A stretch of DNA of 64,000 nucleotides, taken from Lepidostoma basale (lineage: Eukaryota; Arthropoda; Insecta; Trichoptera; Lepidostomatidae). The position numbers and the translations under genes were made by a program. This document shows, piece after piece, positions 33,680 to 44,113 of this stretch; the stretch's first letter is position 1; the number at the start of each line of letters is the position of its first letter. The stretch is from positions 372,001 through 436,000 of the forward strand of contig JAHDVF020001564.1 in NCBI GenBank assembly GCA_022606425.2, in the 5' to 3' direction. The notes under the pieces are model-generated. The model had not been told where the DNA came from. It did not search any database and was given only the letters and a program-made list of their open reading frames with translations.

Positions 33680-34240
33680 ATTCTCAAGGAATCAACTGAG
33701 ATGCGAAGTCTCCGTACGCCAGGAGGAAATTGAACAGGTGGACCAATTCAGATATCTCGGAAGCGAAGTAACCAGCTCTATTGACCTCCCCTGAGAAGTA
33801 AGGTCACAGGCGGATAGGGCTGCAGCCGTTGCAGGCTGAGGACTGACAGCAAGGTGCGCATCTATAAGACCTGTGTGCGACCAGTCCTCACATATGGCAT
33901 TGAATCGAGGGCAGACACTTTCAAGACAGAGAGCATGCTCTGAATCATCATCATGCATGAAAACACTCCGCGCTATAGCTGGCAAGACCCTACGTGATCG
34001 AGTTAGGAATACAGCAATCCGAGAAATCTGCGAGGTCGAAGATGTGGTCAGATGGGGACGTCAAAGACGGCGATACTGGCATCAACACGTAGAAAGGATG
34101 AGCTCAAATAGGATACCACACATAGCTCTCCATGGAATGCCAAACGGACAAGGCCGACCAGGAAGACCCCCGAAACGGTGGAGAGAAAGCTGGAGTTCAG
34201 CGTCTCAAGAGAACCCGCCTGAAATAACAGATTCCTGATA
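33680..34240 (+). mobile_element. RTE-clade LINE, 3' copy with frameshifts
   Basis: Readable + strand pieces are VEQVDQFRYLGSEVTSSID, KVRIYKTCVRPVLTYGIES, TLRAIAGKTLRDRVRNTAI, REICEVEDVVRWGRQRRRYW and GRPGRPPKRWRESW. Same family as 503-1672. Frame shifts near 33790, 33850 and 33940 make it dead. The end at about 34240 lacks the GAA tail. Confidence 0.82.
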
Positions 34241-34892
34241 TCTTAATAATCTTCAATCGATAATAAAAACATAAGTTTTCATTATCAATTAAAAACAATT
34301 CAGAATAAAAATATTTGATTTTGCAAGTAAAACGACTTGTTTTGTTGTCACAAATATATTTTTCACTAATTTGATACATGTGTAGAGAAAAACCCCTTTT
34401 CAGTAGATTAACAAATGAAAAATATACTAGTTATTGTCTATATTTATTTTTAACTTAATTCACATGGACAATTTACAAGATGACATTCCCACCATGACAC
34501 ATTTTTATGGAATGCTAGGGATACAATCAATAAAAATATGAGACTCCTGTAAAAACATATTCAAATGGACAAATAAGAACCTTGTGCATTATGGCAGAAG
34601 AAACTTCACAGCTTGTGGGCTAGTTACTTAGTTAAAATGGATGACTTACTATCAATCTAAATTAGTAAAGCTACGACTTAAATAATTAAATATGAAACAA
34701 ATAAAGATGTTATTTGTCTGTGTACATCCTGGAACGGCAGATAAATTCATCATTCAACACATTCAGCTTCTGTAATTCATTTGTCACAATTTATATAAAT
34801 TAAATCCAAGTAAAACCACTAAACAATCGTGTTTACATAAATTAAAAATAGAGTTTTACAAAACTAATACCTCAACCATCAATACATTCAGT
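34241..34892. other. AT-rich intergenic, no gene recognised
   Basis: No domain or splice-supported exon. The segment GAGTTTTACAAAACTAATAC followed by CTCAACCATCAATAC (about 34850-34885) is shared with 43150-43190, next to a piggyBac remnant. Confidence 0.4.
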
Positions 34893-35020
34893 TTCTTTAT
34901 TGTTTCTTGAACAATGATATAAAACTCCTGCATAATACGAATGAAAACATTTGTTTCAAAGAAGTTCTATTATATTTTATGGGAGTGATATGTTTTAGGT
35001 TGCTAAGGTTGCTATATATA
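34893..35020 (+). repeat. F1 repeat copy
   Basis: TATTGTTTCTTGAACAATGA, TACGAATGAAAACATTTG and ATTATATTTTATGGGAGTGA to the GTTTTAGGTTGCTAAGG end, which on the - strand is the CTTAGC..AAAAC remnant of the hammerhead-like core seen in other F1 copies. Confidence 0.6.
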
Positions 35021-35104
35021 AATGTTGATTATATCAGTTTGACAAATAATTCCCATACTTCTATAAAACATACTTTTTCATTTGTATTATTTACAATAGG
35101 CTTC

Positions 35105-35620
35105 AACTTGAACATAGACTTGGATCTTTTGGCGAGGTAGAGGTTCAGTTCCTCTTACGTCTAGGAAATATTGTTGGAAATGTGATTTGGTAGTTGTTTT
35201 ATGCGGGGGCTAAATGTGTGGCCCGAAGTGCTCCTCTGAAAGAGGGCAAGGGAGGATTTAGGATTTATGCTAAAGTTCTACATTATTCTCCTGGAATGGA
35301 AGACCTGTAGAGTATGATGGGATTAGTCTTATTGTTTTTCAAAAAAGTCTTTTCCCAAGGGGAAGAGAATAGGAACAGGGCCTGAATGGAGTTGTGGTAG
35401 GAGATAGCATCCTGCATGAGATCATTTTGTTTGGTAGAATACGTGGTGGGTTATCGGGGAGGATTGTTTTTTTATCCGCATTGGTTGTGGGAGGGGTAGA
35501 GGACTGAATGATGGTGGATAACTTGGTGGTAAAAAGTAATTATTGATAAGGCAGATGGTAATAATTTAGGTCGTGGTCTGGGAATATAAAACTGTAGTAT
35601 AAAACTGTAGTAGAACTGGA
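35105..35620 (+). repeat. interspersed repeat copy B (inverse of about 1690-2190)
   Basis: Begins near CTTGGATCTTTTGGCGAGGT and AGAGGTTCAGTTCCTCTTAC and passes TTATGCGGGGGCTAAATGTG, GAGGAGATAGCATCC-like and GGTTATCGGGGAGGATTG, ending near GGTCGTGGTCTGGGAATAT. The order of blocks is that of copy A reversed. No coding potential. 35621-35950 is AT-rich and unassigned. Confidence 0.55.
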
Positions 35621-35889
35621 GTTGCAGTAATCTGGTGTACAAAAGCATCAAAATACACCATAAAAAACTAATCAATTTTTTTCGGATAAAATTATGAATA
35701 TAAACAGTTTATAGGAGCTGTTAAATTTATAAATGCATAATGCAATACAATATTTTAAGCCTAGCATAATATAAGTTAAAAATATATGAAAAGGGTCTGA
35801 CTATTTTCACCCGGGATCAATCTTTATGTCAGGGTTATAAAAATATTTTATACTTTTGTATAAAGTATTTAATTTGTGATATGACATTA

Positions 35890-36245
35890 TTAAATATAAT
35901 AATAATACACTTGTAAAATTTGTAAATAAACCATTTTATTCTATACATGCTTCAATAAAATCAGAGAACAACACAATATATAAAAAATAAATATAAATTG
36001 GAGGGGAGAAAGTGTGCACGAGGACAAATAGGATGGTAGAACGGTCCTCATGCACTTATATTTGTCCTCTTGCACACTTTCTCCCCTCCAATTTTTATTT
36101 CTTTTTTATATATTGTGTTGTTCTCTGATTTTATGTTTGGTATATTCTGTTACCCTGGGGAAACTCCGGCGGGAGCGAAACCGGTTGGTGGTTGTAAAGA
36201 ATAAAGTGGTTTATATACAAAATTTACAAGTATATTATGATAATA
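35890..36245. repeat. long inverted-repeat element with 76-bp near-perfect arms
   Basis: 35955-36030 and 36059-36134 are inverted copies with 3 mismatches in 76 bp, around a 28-bp loop. Outside them, 35890-35950 and about 36195-36245 also pair loosely (CTTGTAAAATTTGTAAATAA against the reverse of the right flank). Between the right arm and outer arm lies a hammerhead-like block (36155-36188). It sits about 180 bp beyond the 3' end of the FKBP-like gene. Confidence 0.8.
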
Positions 36246-36419
36246 ATAAAAAATTAACAATAAGCATCCGCAAGAACATGCAACAAGTTTTTTTTTTCAA
36301 TTTGACTTCAAATTTTGCAGTTTAATTATTTTTTTCATAATTCATTAAAAAAAAAAGTTGAGTAGATTATTGGTCAGATTGGTGTTGGTCAGTCTCTAGA
36401 AGAAAGATTGAGATGAGAG

Positions 36420-36425
36420 TTTATT
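36420..36425 (-). terminator. polyadenylation signal of the FKBP-like gene
   Basis: AATAAA on the - strand lies only a few bases past the TAA stop, implying an unusually short 3' UTR if used. A second candidate further downstream is not obvious. Confidence 0.5.
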
Positions 36426-36428
36426 AAA

Positions 36429-37301
36429 TTAAAGAAACATTTTTTTGATGACTTTCTTGTAAGCCTCGTTGATGTGTATAACCTTGTCCCGGAGCAGCGC
36501 CGCCTTGCGCTGGGCTGCCACGTTGCCGGGCTCCAACGCCAGCACGCGGCAGATGTCGGCGTAGGCCGCCTCCCAGTCCGCGGTGCCCATCCTCGCGCAG
36601 CTCCGCCGGTAAAGAGCTTTCTCGCTATTGGCGTTGATCTCCAGCGCCTTATTGCATAGAGTCACCACGGCATTATATTCCCGGAAATCTAACTGGCAAA
36701 AGGCGATGTTGTTGTACAAATCCACTTTTAAGTTATTAATTTCATTTAAGTCGCTCTCGTCGATGTCTTCCAGCTCATGCTTATCAAGAGTCAAGAGAAT
36801 CTTCAGCGCTTTGCTAAATTTCCTGAAAGCTTCGATTAATCTTTTCTCTTTTGTGAGCTTAACGCCTTCGTCTTTGTGTGACTTTGCGCTTAATACTTTC
36901 TTTGCCCAATGCCAGACGCAGAACAGTTCTTCTTTGCTGACTTTTGTGAGGGTCACCTCGCAGGTCACTTCCAGGGCGAGGGCGTTATTTTTATCAAAAT
37001 AAGTTATACGGAGGGCACTCTTTTCATCCAGGCACATGTGCCTCAGGCATCTTTCTAAATCCACATCGATATAAGACGACGCTCTCCCTATAGTCCATTT
37101 TCCATCAAAATCTTTACTCAGCATAACACTATCTCCTTCTCCATCGTAGTTTTCAATTTCCTTCTTAATGTGAATATCTGAAATGACAATTTCGCACTCT
37201 GCTCCTTCGAGTGGAAATATTGCGAAATCACCCTTCTGTTTAATAGTTTTCCCAATTGCCTTATGCTTTAGGGTACTCAAAATAATTTCTTGTTCTTCCA
37301 T
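36429..37301 (-). CDS. FKBP-like protein with three TPR repeats (FKBPL/FKBP6 type)
   Basis: A single exon of 290 residues starting at the ATG on the - strand. Residues about 1-120 form a beta-rich region at the place of an FKBP peptidyl-prolyl isomerase domain but lack the usual active-site signature, so a catalytic role is unlikely. TPR-like helices follow at about 130-171, 193-226 (YNNIAFCQLDFREYNAVVTL) and 227-260 (ALYRRSCARMGTADWEAAYA). The last two have the canonical spacing, and basic residues suit binding of a chaperone C-terminal EEVD. Established knowledge: such TPR immunophilin-like proteins act as Hsp90 co-chaperones in the cytosol. The closest named type is uncertain: FKBPL, FKBP6/shutdown-like or FKBP8-like. 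It is divergent from Gle1, with a large repeat element between them. Confidence 0.85.
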   Translation of the reverse strand: MEEQEIILSTLKHKAIGKTIKQKGDFAIFPLEGAECEIVISDIHIKKEIENYDGEGDSVMLSKDFDGKWTIGRASSYIDVDLERCLRHMCLDEKSALRITYFDKNNALALEVTCEVTLTKVSKEELFCVWHWAKKVLSAKSHKDEGVKLTKEKRLIEAFRKFSKALKILLTLDKHELEDIDESDLNEINNLKVDLYNNIAFCQLDFREYNAVVTLCNKALEINANSEKALYRRSCARMGTADWEAAYADICRVLALEPGNVAAQRKAALLRDKVIHINEAYKKVIKKMFL

Positions 37302-37552
37302 GTTAATTTTGTAATTGTATCAAGATAAAATACAGAAAAATATTTAAGAAATTTTTAAAATTTCAATACGCTTCCGTCAATTTACTTTAATATTATCAGA
37401 TTACGATAATTGTGCTACGCATTGTTTTGAAGTTATAAAAATAATGCCGCTAATAAATATACAAATAAGTGAAGTGGAACGTCAGAAATCTAAACAAACG
37501 TCTAGTCTAGGCTAACCATAGTTGTTTTAAAAAATGACAGTCAGCATTTATA

Positions 37553-40058
37553 AAATGCCGTCTCAAAATCACTGTGTTTTTGAATGAAATGTGGGGCCTA
37601 CCTGATCTGACAACTGTCAAGTGTCCAAAAATTTAAGAAAATTTCACTTTTTCGAGACAATTAATAAACATAAACATTTTAACAATGTTTTCATTTATTT
37701 ATTTTGTTGGTACTTTACAAATGGGGAAGATTCTATATCACATTATTTAAAAATATTATGTAGAATTTTTAGTGTAGAGAGGTTAGGTGGTCAAATTGAT
37801 ATACCAGCACTGCGGAAACACAATTGAATTACATTAAAATGTTTGCTCGCTCACTGTTTACCAGGCCTTAATATTGAATTAAATATGGGTCTGATCTGAT
37901 CTAATCAGATGACAAACAATTATAAAAGATATCGCGATTTCAGAACAATTAATAAACACAAACATTTTTAACAATTTTATTTTATAAATACTTAAATTTT
38001 GTCGATATTTTACTAATGGGGAAGATTCTACACCACATTTATTGAAAATGTGATACAGCCATGTTTCATGAATTTGACATAGCAGAAAATACATTTTCTC
38101 TCTGGAGGCTTGTTTAATCTTAGGAAAGTTTAATTTTAATTAGTGATAAGACTATGAAAAACAATAATAGTGTTAAAAAAAACAATAATAGTGCAGTGCC
38201 AATTTTGTGAGTGGCAACACTTTGGGGGGCGTGATCTCAACCCCCACCCTGCGGATTTTCAACCAGAGGGCTGTGTGGAGTGAGGCCAGTTAGGGCGCCG
38301 AACGCCGGGAAGATAATCTGAAAAAGATCGCGATATACGCGCCGCAAGGCGCCAGTAACCATGGCGTCAGCTTATCATCATTGGGGCCTGATGCTGGCCA
38401 CTGCTGTCTCAGCGAAGGAGAACAGACCGCCTTTCTCTTCCACGCTCTTCCCCATCGTCGTGGTGCGGACGGAGGAAAAGGATGCCAAACCGCCTGACAC
38501 GGTTCGTCGCCGTCCACATCGACACCATTAGCCGCCAGGTGCCGGCTGCCTCAGATCCGGCCAGCCTCCACGTCACCCTTCGCCGTCGTCTGCCTCGCCC
38601 AATCCCGATCCCATCGTCGGCTCCAGCATCCACGGCTCTCCCCCATCGTCCGCCTCGTACGTTCCTCGTACACGGACGGATGAACGCAGCCCCAACTTGG
38701 CGCTGTTGTCCCGAGGATAGCATTACGCAGTAAAATTAAGTAACCTGACCAGCTTTTAGCAAGTAAGTCTTTGATTGTAATTTATTAAAATTAAGGTTGT
38801 TACGAATTAGTTGCTGTCACGGGGTGAAAATGAAGATTACTCGTATCTCACTCCCGATCTCGAAGCAACTCCTCACAACGTGTTGCCCAGTGTTTATTTG
38901 CTAATGTAATTATTATATTGTTAATTGAGATTGCTCCGGGATGTACTCGTATAGTGATATGAGATTGAAACCAATATTTACTATTTACAATTATATTTAA
39001 TGACACAAAATAAAGAAACAAGATTACTTATGAACTAAAGGGGACCTACATGCTATTCGTTGGCCAACGAATTAAAACTAACGTAACTAACGAAGGCGGT
39101 GATCGGCGGCGAGGACCGACGCTGACGGAAGCCGGCGCGGCGGCGGGTTATCCAGCACGAGGACTGCCAGAGGCTGCACGGCACAGAAGGATGCCCAGCG
39201 TCCACTTCTATCTCCCGGGCTGAGGGGCATCACGCAGATGATGGACCGCGGAGGGCACGGCTCTTCTTCACAGCGACAACGGTGGCCAGCATCAAGCCCC
39301 AATGGTGATTAGCTGGCGCCATGCGGCACGTATCGCGAACTTTTTTGAAAGAGGATAAGATTTAGATGCTCCTTCTACTAAGGTCGGGACGGACTGACTC
39401 GCTGGTCGAGCGCGGACTTCAATCCGCAGGGTAGGGGGCTAGGCCATCCCCCCCCCCCCCCCAAAGTGTGGCCACTCTGTATCCGGCCGGCAGTACCTAA
39501 CTGAATTGCGATACCGGGGCAGAACGCTATTTTCTTAATCACAAAATTGTCACTTCACTTCCTTAAACCTAATTATTGTTTTTCCTACCCACTATTATTG
39601 TCTTTCATAGTCTTATCACTAATTAAAATTAAACTTAACTAAGATCAAACAAGCCTCCAGAGAGAAAACGTATTTTCGGTCATGTAAAATTTGTCTAGTG
39701 CAATCTCACCTATAATGCCATGAAACATGGCTATATCAATGTGTTCCTCCCGTGTAAATTCTTGTAATTCTATTTATAATAAATTTAATTTTTAAATCAC
39801 TTGACCTTTCTTAATGATCACACTCTCAATCCCGAACGAATCATATCATCTATAAATCATTGTCATTTAGCGCCGAGGCAACGGGAGAATGATCTTGACA
39901 ATCCCGAGTCGAAATTCCCCGTATCTCCTCGTTCATGGACCCCGTTCCATCATCAGACTCCGTCAACATGGCTGCACATACGGCCCCATAAATCTCCATG
40001 TTGTAAATATTGTTTATTGTGCTTACGCCTATTAAATACTTTCAAGACGGCATTGACA
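37553..40058. mobile_element. foldback-type inverted-repeat element between two divergent genes
   Basis: Ends AATGCCGTCTCAAAATCAC on the left and TTTCAAGACGGCATTG on the right, matching the complete short MITE at 57311-57900, of which this is a longer, rearranged relative. Its left part contains two similar units (about 37620-37830 and 37870-38060). Inner arms at about 38085-38262 and 39405-39680 are inverted copies (TTTTCTCTCTGGAGGCTTGT against its inverse; CACTTTGGGGGG against a run of 15 or 16 C at about 39451). The GC-rich centre (38280-39330) has only chance frames. No transposase is recognised. Confidence 0.6.
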
Positions 40059-40402
40059 GAAACGGTTGGGAAAAAATCATAGAATCCGACTGGCTCATCT
40101 GTGTTTGGTTATGTTTCTATGCTCGGAGACGTCTATTTTTTATTTGATAATTTAATAAAATATAGTTCAAAGTTTTAATTATGTATTACAGTTTTATTTG
40201 TTTATTAAGTGGTGAATTTCGATTTCTTAATTTGAACGCATCGTTTGAATGATCAAATGGAAATTAATGGCAATATTGAGCAATATGACTTGATATAAGG
40301 TTAGGTTTTTTCATATTTTTGAAATAATTTTTTTATATATAAAAGTCATTGACATTTTCGTCAGACCAGTTGAAGATAATCGCCATTAATAATTCTTACC
40401 AA

Positions 40403-42298
40403 ATGGCTAGATTACAAGGGATTCCAGATGTCGATCACGAATATAAAAGCTTAAGAATTTCGGCTCTGAGGAACGCTGTACAAATCGCTCCTTATGTCAG
40501 CGAAACTACGATCGGTCCGAACTCTATTAAAAATCACAATGTTTCCAACGGGAGTCAAGTTGCCGATATTTGTCCAGATTCGGATAAGAAACCCATATCG
40601 CAAACTTGTCCGGCGGAGCAAACAGACAGTGTGAGAAATGAAACGGTCACATATGAAAAAATTCTTCACGAATGTGAAATGAAGCAGAAAGAAACCGCAG
40701 ACTTGATGTTCCATAGCATGCTTAATAGAATGATCGCTAAAAGAGCCGACATGATGAATAAGTTCTGGCGTCAGCAGGAGTTGGAGTACGAGAAGAGATC
40801 GCAAGAACGCCGAAATCGGGAAATTGAAATTTTACAAGAATGGGCTTTGGGAGACCGAATCGCCAAACTGGAACAAGAGAAACTGGACGAAGAAAATAAA
40901 GCCCACTCGGAAAGAATGAGAAGACTTCTGGAGACACAGCTCGAGTCCACGAAGTTGTTCGAAAGTTTAAACACTTTTCACTCGGAAACTTGTTTTCTCT
41001 ACGAAGAAATAACTACCCTTAGTTCGATAGATGATCCATTGTTTAATAAGATTCTTCAGAAACTAGAACCGTCTTTAACGACCATTCTGTCTTCCATGAA
41101 CATAGTAACAGAAAAATGTAAGACCGGCACTATTGACACTGCCGATGTGGATATGGCAGCTTCTTTGACCAGCAAGATGAGGAATCTAAAACTTTTAGCC
41201 ATAGACGAATTGAAAACTGCCAACGAAGAGCAGTCCAATAGACTAGCCCAGGAAGCTCTAGAAAAACAGAAAGAGGCTTCAGTCCGCGAGGTGAAGAAGA
41301 CAGAATTAGTTCAAAACACTATAGAGACAAAAACTGTTCCTGCAAAACCAAGTTCTGTACAGTTCTGCAGCGACAATTCTATTAATCTTTATACGGAACT
41401 AAAACAGTTTTTAATTCAGTACGAGAATAGTTACACCTCGTTAGTGAATGATGATTCTTTAAAAAAATACAGATTTGACTTGCAGAAGGCGGTGAACATT
41501 CCCGTCAATGCCATTTCATCGGTGAGTGGTGCCCACCTCAAGGACAAGTATGACAAACTCTTGAAACTTCTCAGCGGAGACAGAGTGCGCGTGGGCGATG
41601 CATACATAACGTGCACCTCGCATCCGCAGGGCGTGGCATACTGCACCGATCTGTTAGCTCGTAAGCTTGTCCGCCAAGGAGATCAGCTCGTGTCCAGCAA
41701 TCCAGACGCTGCCTTTCCAATCGCCTCCATAATCGTAGCGCTCTGGGCTCGGTTCCCCGACCTCGGTAAACTGATATTGGCACATTTCCATCAAGACTGT
41801 CCTTATCTTATTCCGATGATGATGCCGCAGTGTGAAGGACAAACAGACCAGGAGTTTTACAAGATGAGAGGGTACAAGTATAATGAAGATGGAACTGTAG
41901 AGAAGCAAGACAAGTTCCTCAAGCGGATGTCTGGAATATTTAGATTGTGCGCCGCTATTTGGGTCAGCAAGATGCCGTACAGCGTGGGCGGCGCACACCC
42001 GCAGGGCCTGGCACACGCCTGGCGTTGGATGGCGGCATTTATTAACCTGGATCCTGAAGCGGACATCAGCGCCACTCTCCTCAATGACTTCTTGACCGTT
42101 TGCGGCTCGGAGTTTTTCAAACATTACCGCGGACAGTTTATTAAAGTGTTAAATTTTTTACTGACAGGGTATCGTGAGAAAATAGACAAGATTGATGAAG
42201 GCGGGCCCAAGGTGCGGCTAGAAGCGTTTTTACAAAATATCATTAAAGATGGAAGCATACCCCCCCCTGCAGGTGCTCTTCCAAACAGAATGTGGTGA
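40403..42298 (+). CDS. Gle1: Gle1, mRNA-export nucleoporin and DEAD-box helicase activator
   Basis: Single exon, 631 residues from ATG 40403; the frame is open further upstream but has no ATG there. Gle1 with IP6 activates the helicase Dbp5/DDX19 at the cytoplasmic face of the nuclear pore and releases exported mRNP. Residues 84-190 are a long charged coiled coil (KFWRQQELEYEKRSQERRNR). The C-terminal helical GLE1 domain spans about 325-620 with clear signatures: SGDRVRVGDAYITC, HPQGVAYCTDLLARKLVRQG, LWARFPDLGKLILAHFHQDC and HPQGLAHAWRWMAAFIN. Basic residues of the IP6 pocket are plausible but cannot be assigned exactly. The length fits the family (about 630-700). No introns, frameshifts or poly(A) tract are seen, and AATAAA follows at 42330. 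A functional single-exon gene is favoured over a retrocopy, but the latter is not excluded. Confidence 0.95.
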   Translation: MARLQGIPDVDHEYKSLRISALRNAVQIAPYVSETTIGPNSIKNHNVSNGSQVADICPDSDKKPISQTCPAEQTDSVRNETVTYEKILHECEMKQKETADLMFHSMLNRMIAKRADMMNKFWRQQELEYEKRSQERRNREIEILQEWALGDRIAKLEQEKLDEENKAHSERMRRLLETQLESTKLFESLNTFHSETCFLYEEITTLSSIDDPLFNKILQKLEPSLTTILSSMNIVTEKCKTGTIDTADVDMAASLTSKMRNLKLLAIDELKTANEEQSNRLAQEALEKQKEASVREVKKTELVQNTIETKTVPAKPSSVQFCSDNSINLYTELKQFLIQYENSYTSLVNDDSLKKYRFDLQKAVNIPVNAISSVSGAHLKDKYDKLLKLLSGDRVRVGDAYITCTSHPQGVAYCTDLLARKLVRQGDQLVSSNPDAAFPIASIIVALWARFPDLGKLILAHFHQDCPYLIPMMMPQCEGQTDQEFYKMRGYKYNEDGTVEKQDKFLKRMSGIFRLCAAIWVSKMPYSVGGAHPQGLAHAWRWMAAFINLDPEADISATLLNDFLTVCGSEFFKHYRGQFIKVLNFLLTGYREKIDKIDEGGPKVRLEAFLQNIIKDGSIPPPAGALPNRMW

Positions 42299-42329
42299 TG
42301 CTTCTTCATTGAATTAGCATATTTTTAAA

Positions 42330-42335
42330 AATAAA
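42330..42335 (+). terminator. polyadenylation signal of Gle1
   Basis: AATAAA 32 bases after the TGA stop, followed by a T/GT-rich stretch, as expected for a cleavage site. Confidence 0.65.
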
Positions 42336-42772
42336 TTTTCTAGTACTTACTCGTTGTGTAAATTATTTGTTTCATTGTATTGTTAGTATTCAACAACTTT
42401 GTTTACACTGTAGACTTATAGTTGACTCGTCAGCAGACAAAGAGAGTATTATAAAAAATGTTTTTATATCATTATTGATTATAAAGTTATACTTTGCGAG
42501 TCTGTGCCTTTTAATTATTAAACCATTGTTATCCAGTATGGGTGAAGTTTCGAGTGCTCTATTTCCAATTGTAAGATTATTAGATTTATTTTTCTAATCC
42601 TAACCTCATAGACATTTGACTTGGTACGAGAATTGTGTAGTCTCTAGATATGTGTGAGTTTTATTATCAAATATCTGACGCAGCAGTGAATCACTATTGC
42701 TAAATTTAAATAAATACAATTGGATTTACTGTTTCTTGTTCAATTATGTAAAACTTCATATTAAGTCATTAA

Positions 42773-43195
42773 CCCATTGCACCACTAATAAAGGTGACAT
42801 AATTTGTTCATAAGACTAAATTACACACAAAATAAAAATGGTAAAACATAAAAGCATAATTTTTTTTGTTCGTAAGCTAGATCATTATGGCTCATCCCCA
42901 GGTAGTTTTGGAAGAGTGTGATAAGCTTTAAAGCATTCTGGCATGTGGAGAGCCACCAAACATTTCTCACATTCCCATCGAGATTCACCAGAATCTTTAT
43001 CAACTTCATTCTCACTGCCACTTTCCAAAAGGATTCGCTGTATTTCATCCTCATTTGATGAAATATTACAAGCCCGACGAGTTTGTTTAAGAGTGCATTC
43101 GGCTATTTTGGAGGTATTGACAGATTTTAAAATATCGTAATACATTAATAATGGAGTTTTACAAAACTTATACCACAACCATCAATAGGGCGGTT
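42773..43195 (-). pseudogene. piggyBac transposase C-terminal remnant
   Basis: TTAA at 42769-42772 is followed by CCCATTGCACCACTAATAAA, a piggyBac-like end. The - strand frame 42885-43178 encodes a C-terminal region ending ECEKCLVALHMPECFKAYHT, the cysteine-rich CxxC...CFxxYH tail of piggyBac transposases, and stops about 110 bp before the end, as in complete elements. The catalytic domain is missing and the right end is unclear (about 43195, GGGCGG before TTAA). Confidence 0.72.
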
Positions 43196-43199
43196 AATA

Positions 43200-44026
43200 T
43201 CAGATTACATACAAACCATCCCAGCATAACCCTCTTTAGAGTAATATCAACAATAAAACTGTGTAATTTTCGTTGAAATCGTATATTACAGGTGTGAATG
43301 AGCATTGAATTTTATTTACGTAAATATGGTGTTTATTCTAGATCAACATAATCCGATGGATCTTTAAATATGCTTTTTACCTGTGTTCTTTAAACTTCCA
43401 TTTATCCATAGAAATTATATTTTTAAAGTGAATGAGGGTTAAAGGATTTGGAATGGGATTTTTGCTAGTCAATAATGTCTGATTTGTATTGCATAATTTT
43501 ACTATAAAACGTACATACAAATTGAATTTACTAAATAAAGCCTAAGGAATCCATATCACACAAAATAAAACATTTTACACCTTAAAAATCATGTAAATTG
43601 AAATTATTCAGAAATAGAAAATGTTCTGTTAATTATTGAAATAACATTCTAACTAATGAAAATGAAAATAAAAGTTTAGATTATATATTTTCATTAGTTT
43701 CAGCAGATAAAACGAGTCTGCACACAGCTATTTTTTCATAGTATCTTTAATTGATATTTACAAACTAAACACTCCATCAATCTATCATATAAGTGAAGAA
43801 AATTAAATTGTTGAGACAACATTAACATTTAAAATGTTACCAACATTTGTATAACAATTTTTTTTACCATTTTCCATGGTACTTAATGCATTTTTATATC
43901 TAACCCAAATACTCTTTTGATTTTATAAAAATAGTTTTATCTTTTTACACCATTTTACTTTTTATTTCTGTGTAAAATAATGGTAGCAATTTAGAAACAT
44001 ATGACATGACATTTACAAACATTTGT
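43200..44026. other. AT-rich intergenic, no gene recognised
   Basis: No exon, repeat family or RNA recognised. The segment ends at the polyadenylation signal of the - strand gene. Confidence 0.45.
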
Positions 44027-44032
44027 TTTATT
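44027..44032 (-). terminator. polyadenylation signal of the unknown membrane-protein gene
   Basis: AATAAA on the - strand about 80 bases beyond the stop codon at 44114. Confidence 0.5.
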
Positions 44033-44113
44033 ATCAAAAGTTCCAATTATGAAATCTTCATTTTTGTTGTCTATGCTCTGTTCCAATAGTTCAGAATAAA
44101 AAAATGCAATCAG

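Noticed and set aside
38409..38733. Overlapping Arg/Pro-rich ORFs on both strands
   Set aside because: Low-complexity GC-rich centre of a repeat element; open frames on both strands are a composition effect.
39451..39466. Run of 15 or 16 C as a functional element
   Set aside because: It is the expanded counterpart of a GGGGGG block in the other arm of the inverted repeat; probably slippage or an assembly uncertainty.
40349..40402. 18-codon N-terminal extension of Gle1
   Set aside because: The first codon there is TTG, not ATG. The ATG at 40403 gives a normal Gle1 start.
41654..42124. 156-codon ORF antisense to Gle1
   Set aside because: Shadow of the Gle1 coding frame; no domain and no independent signal.
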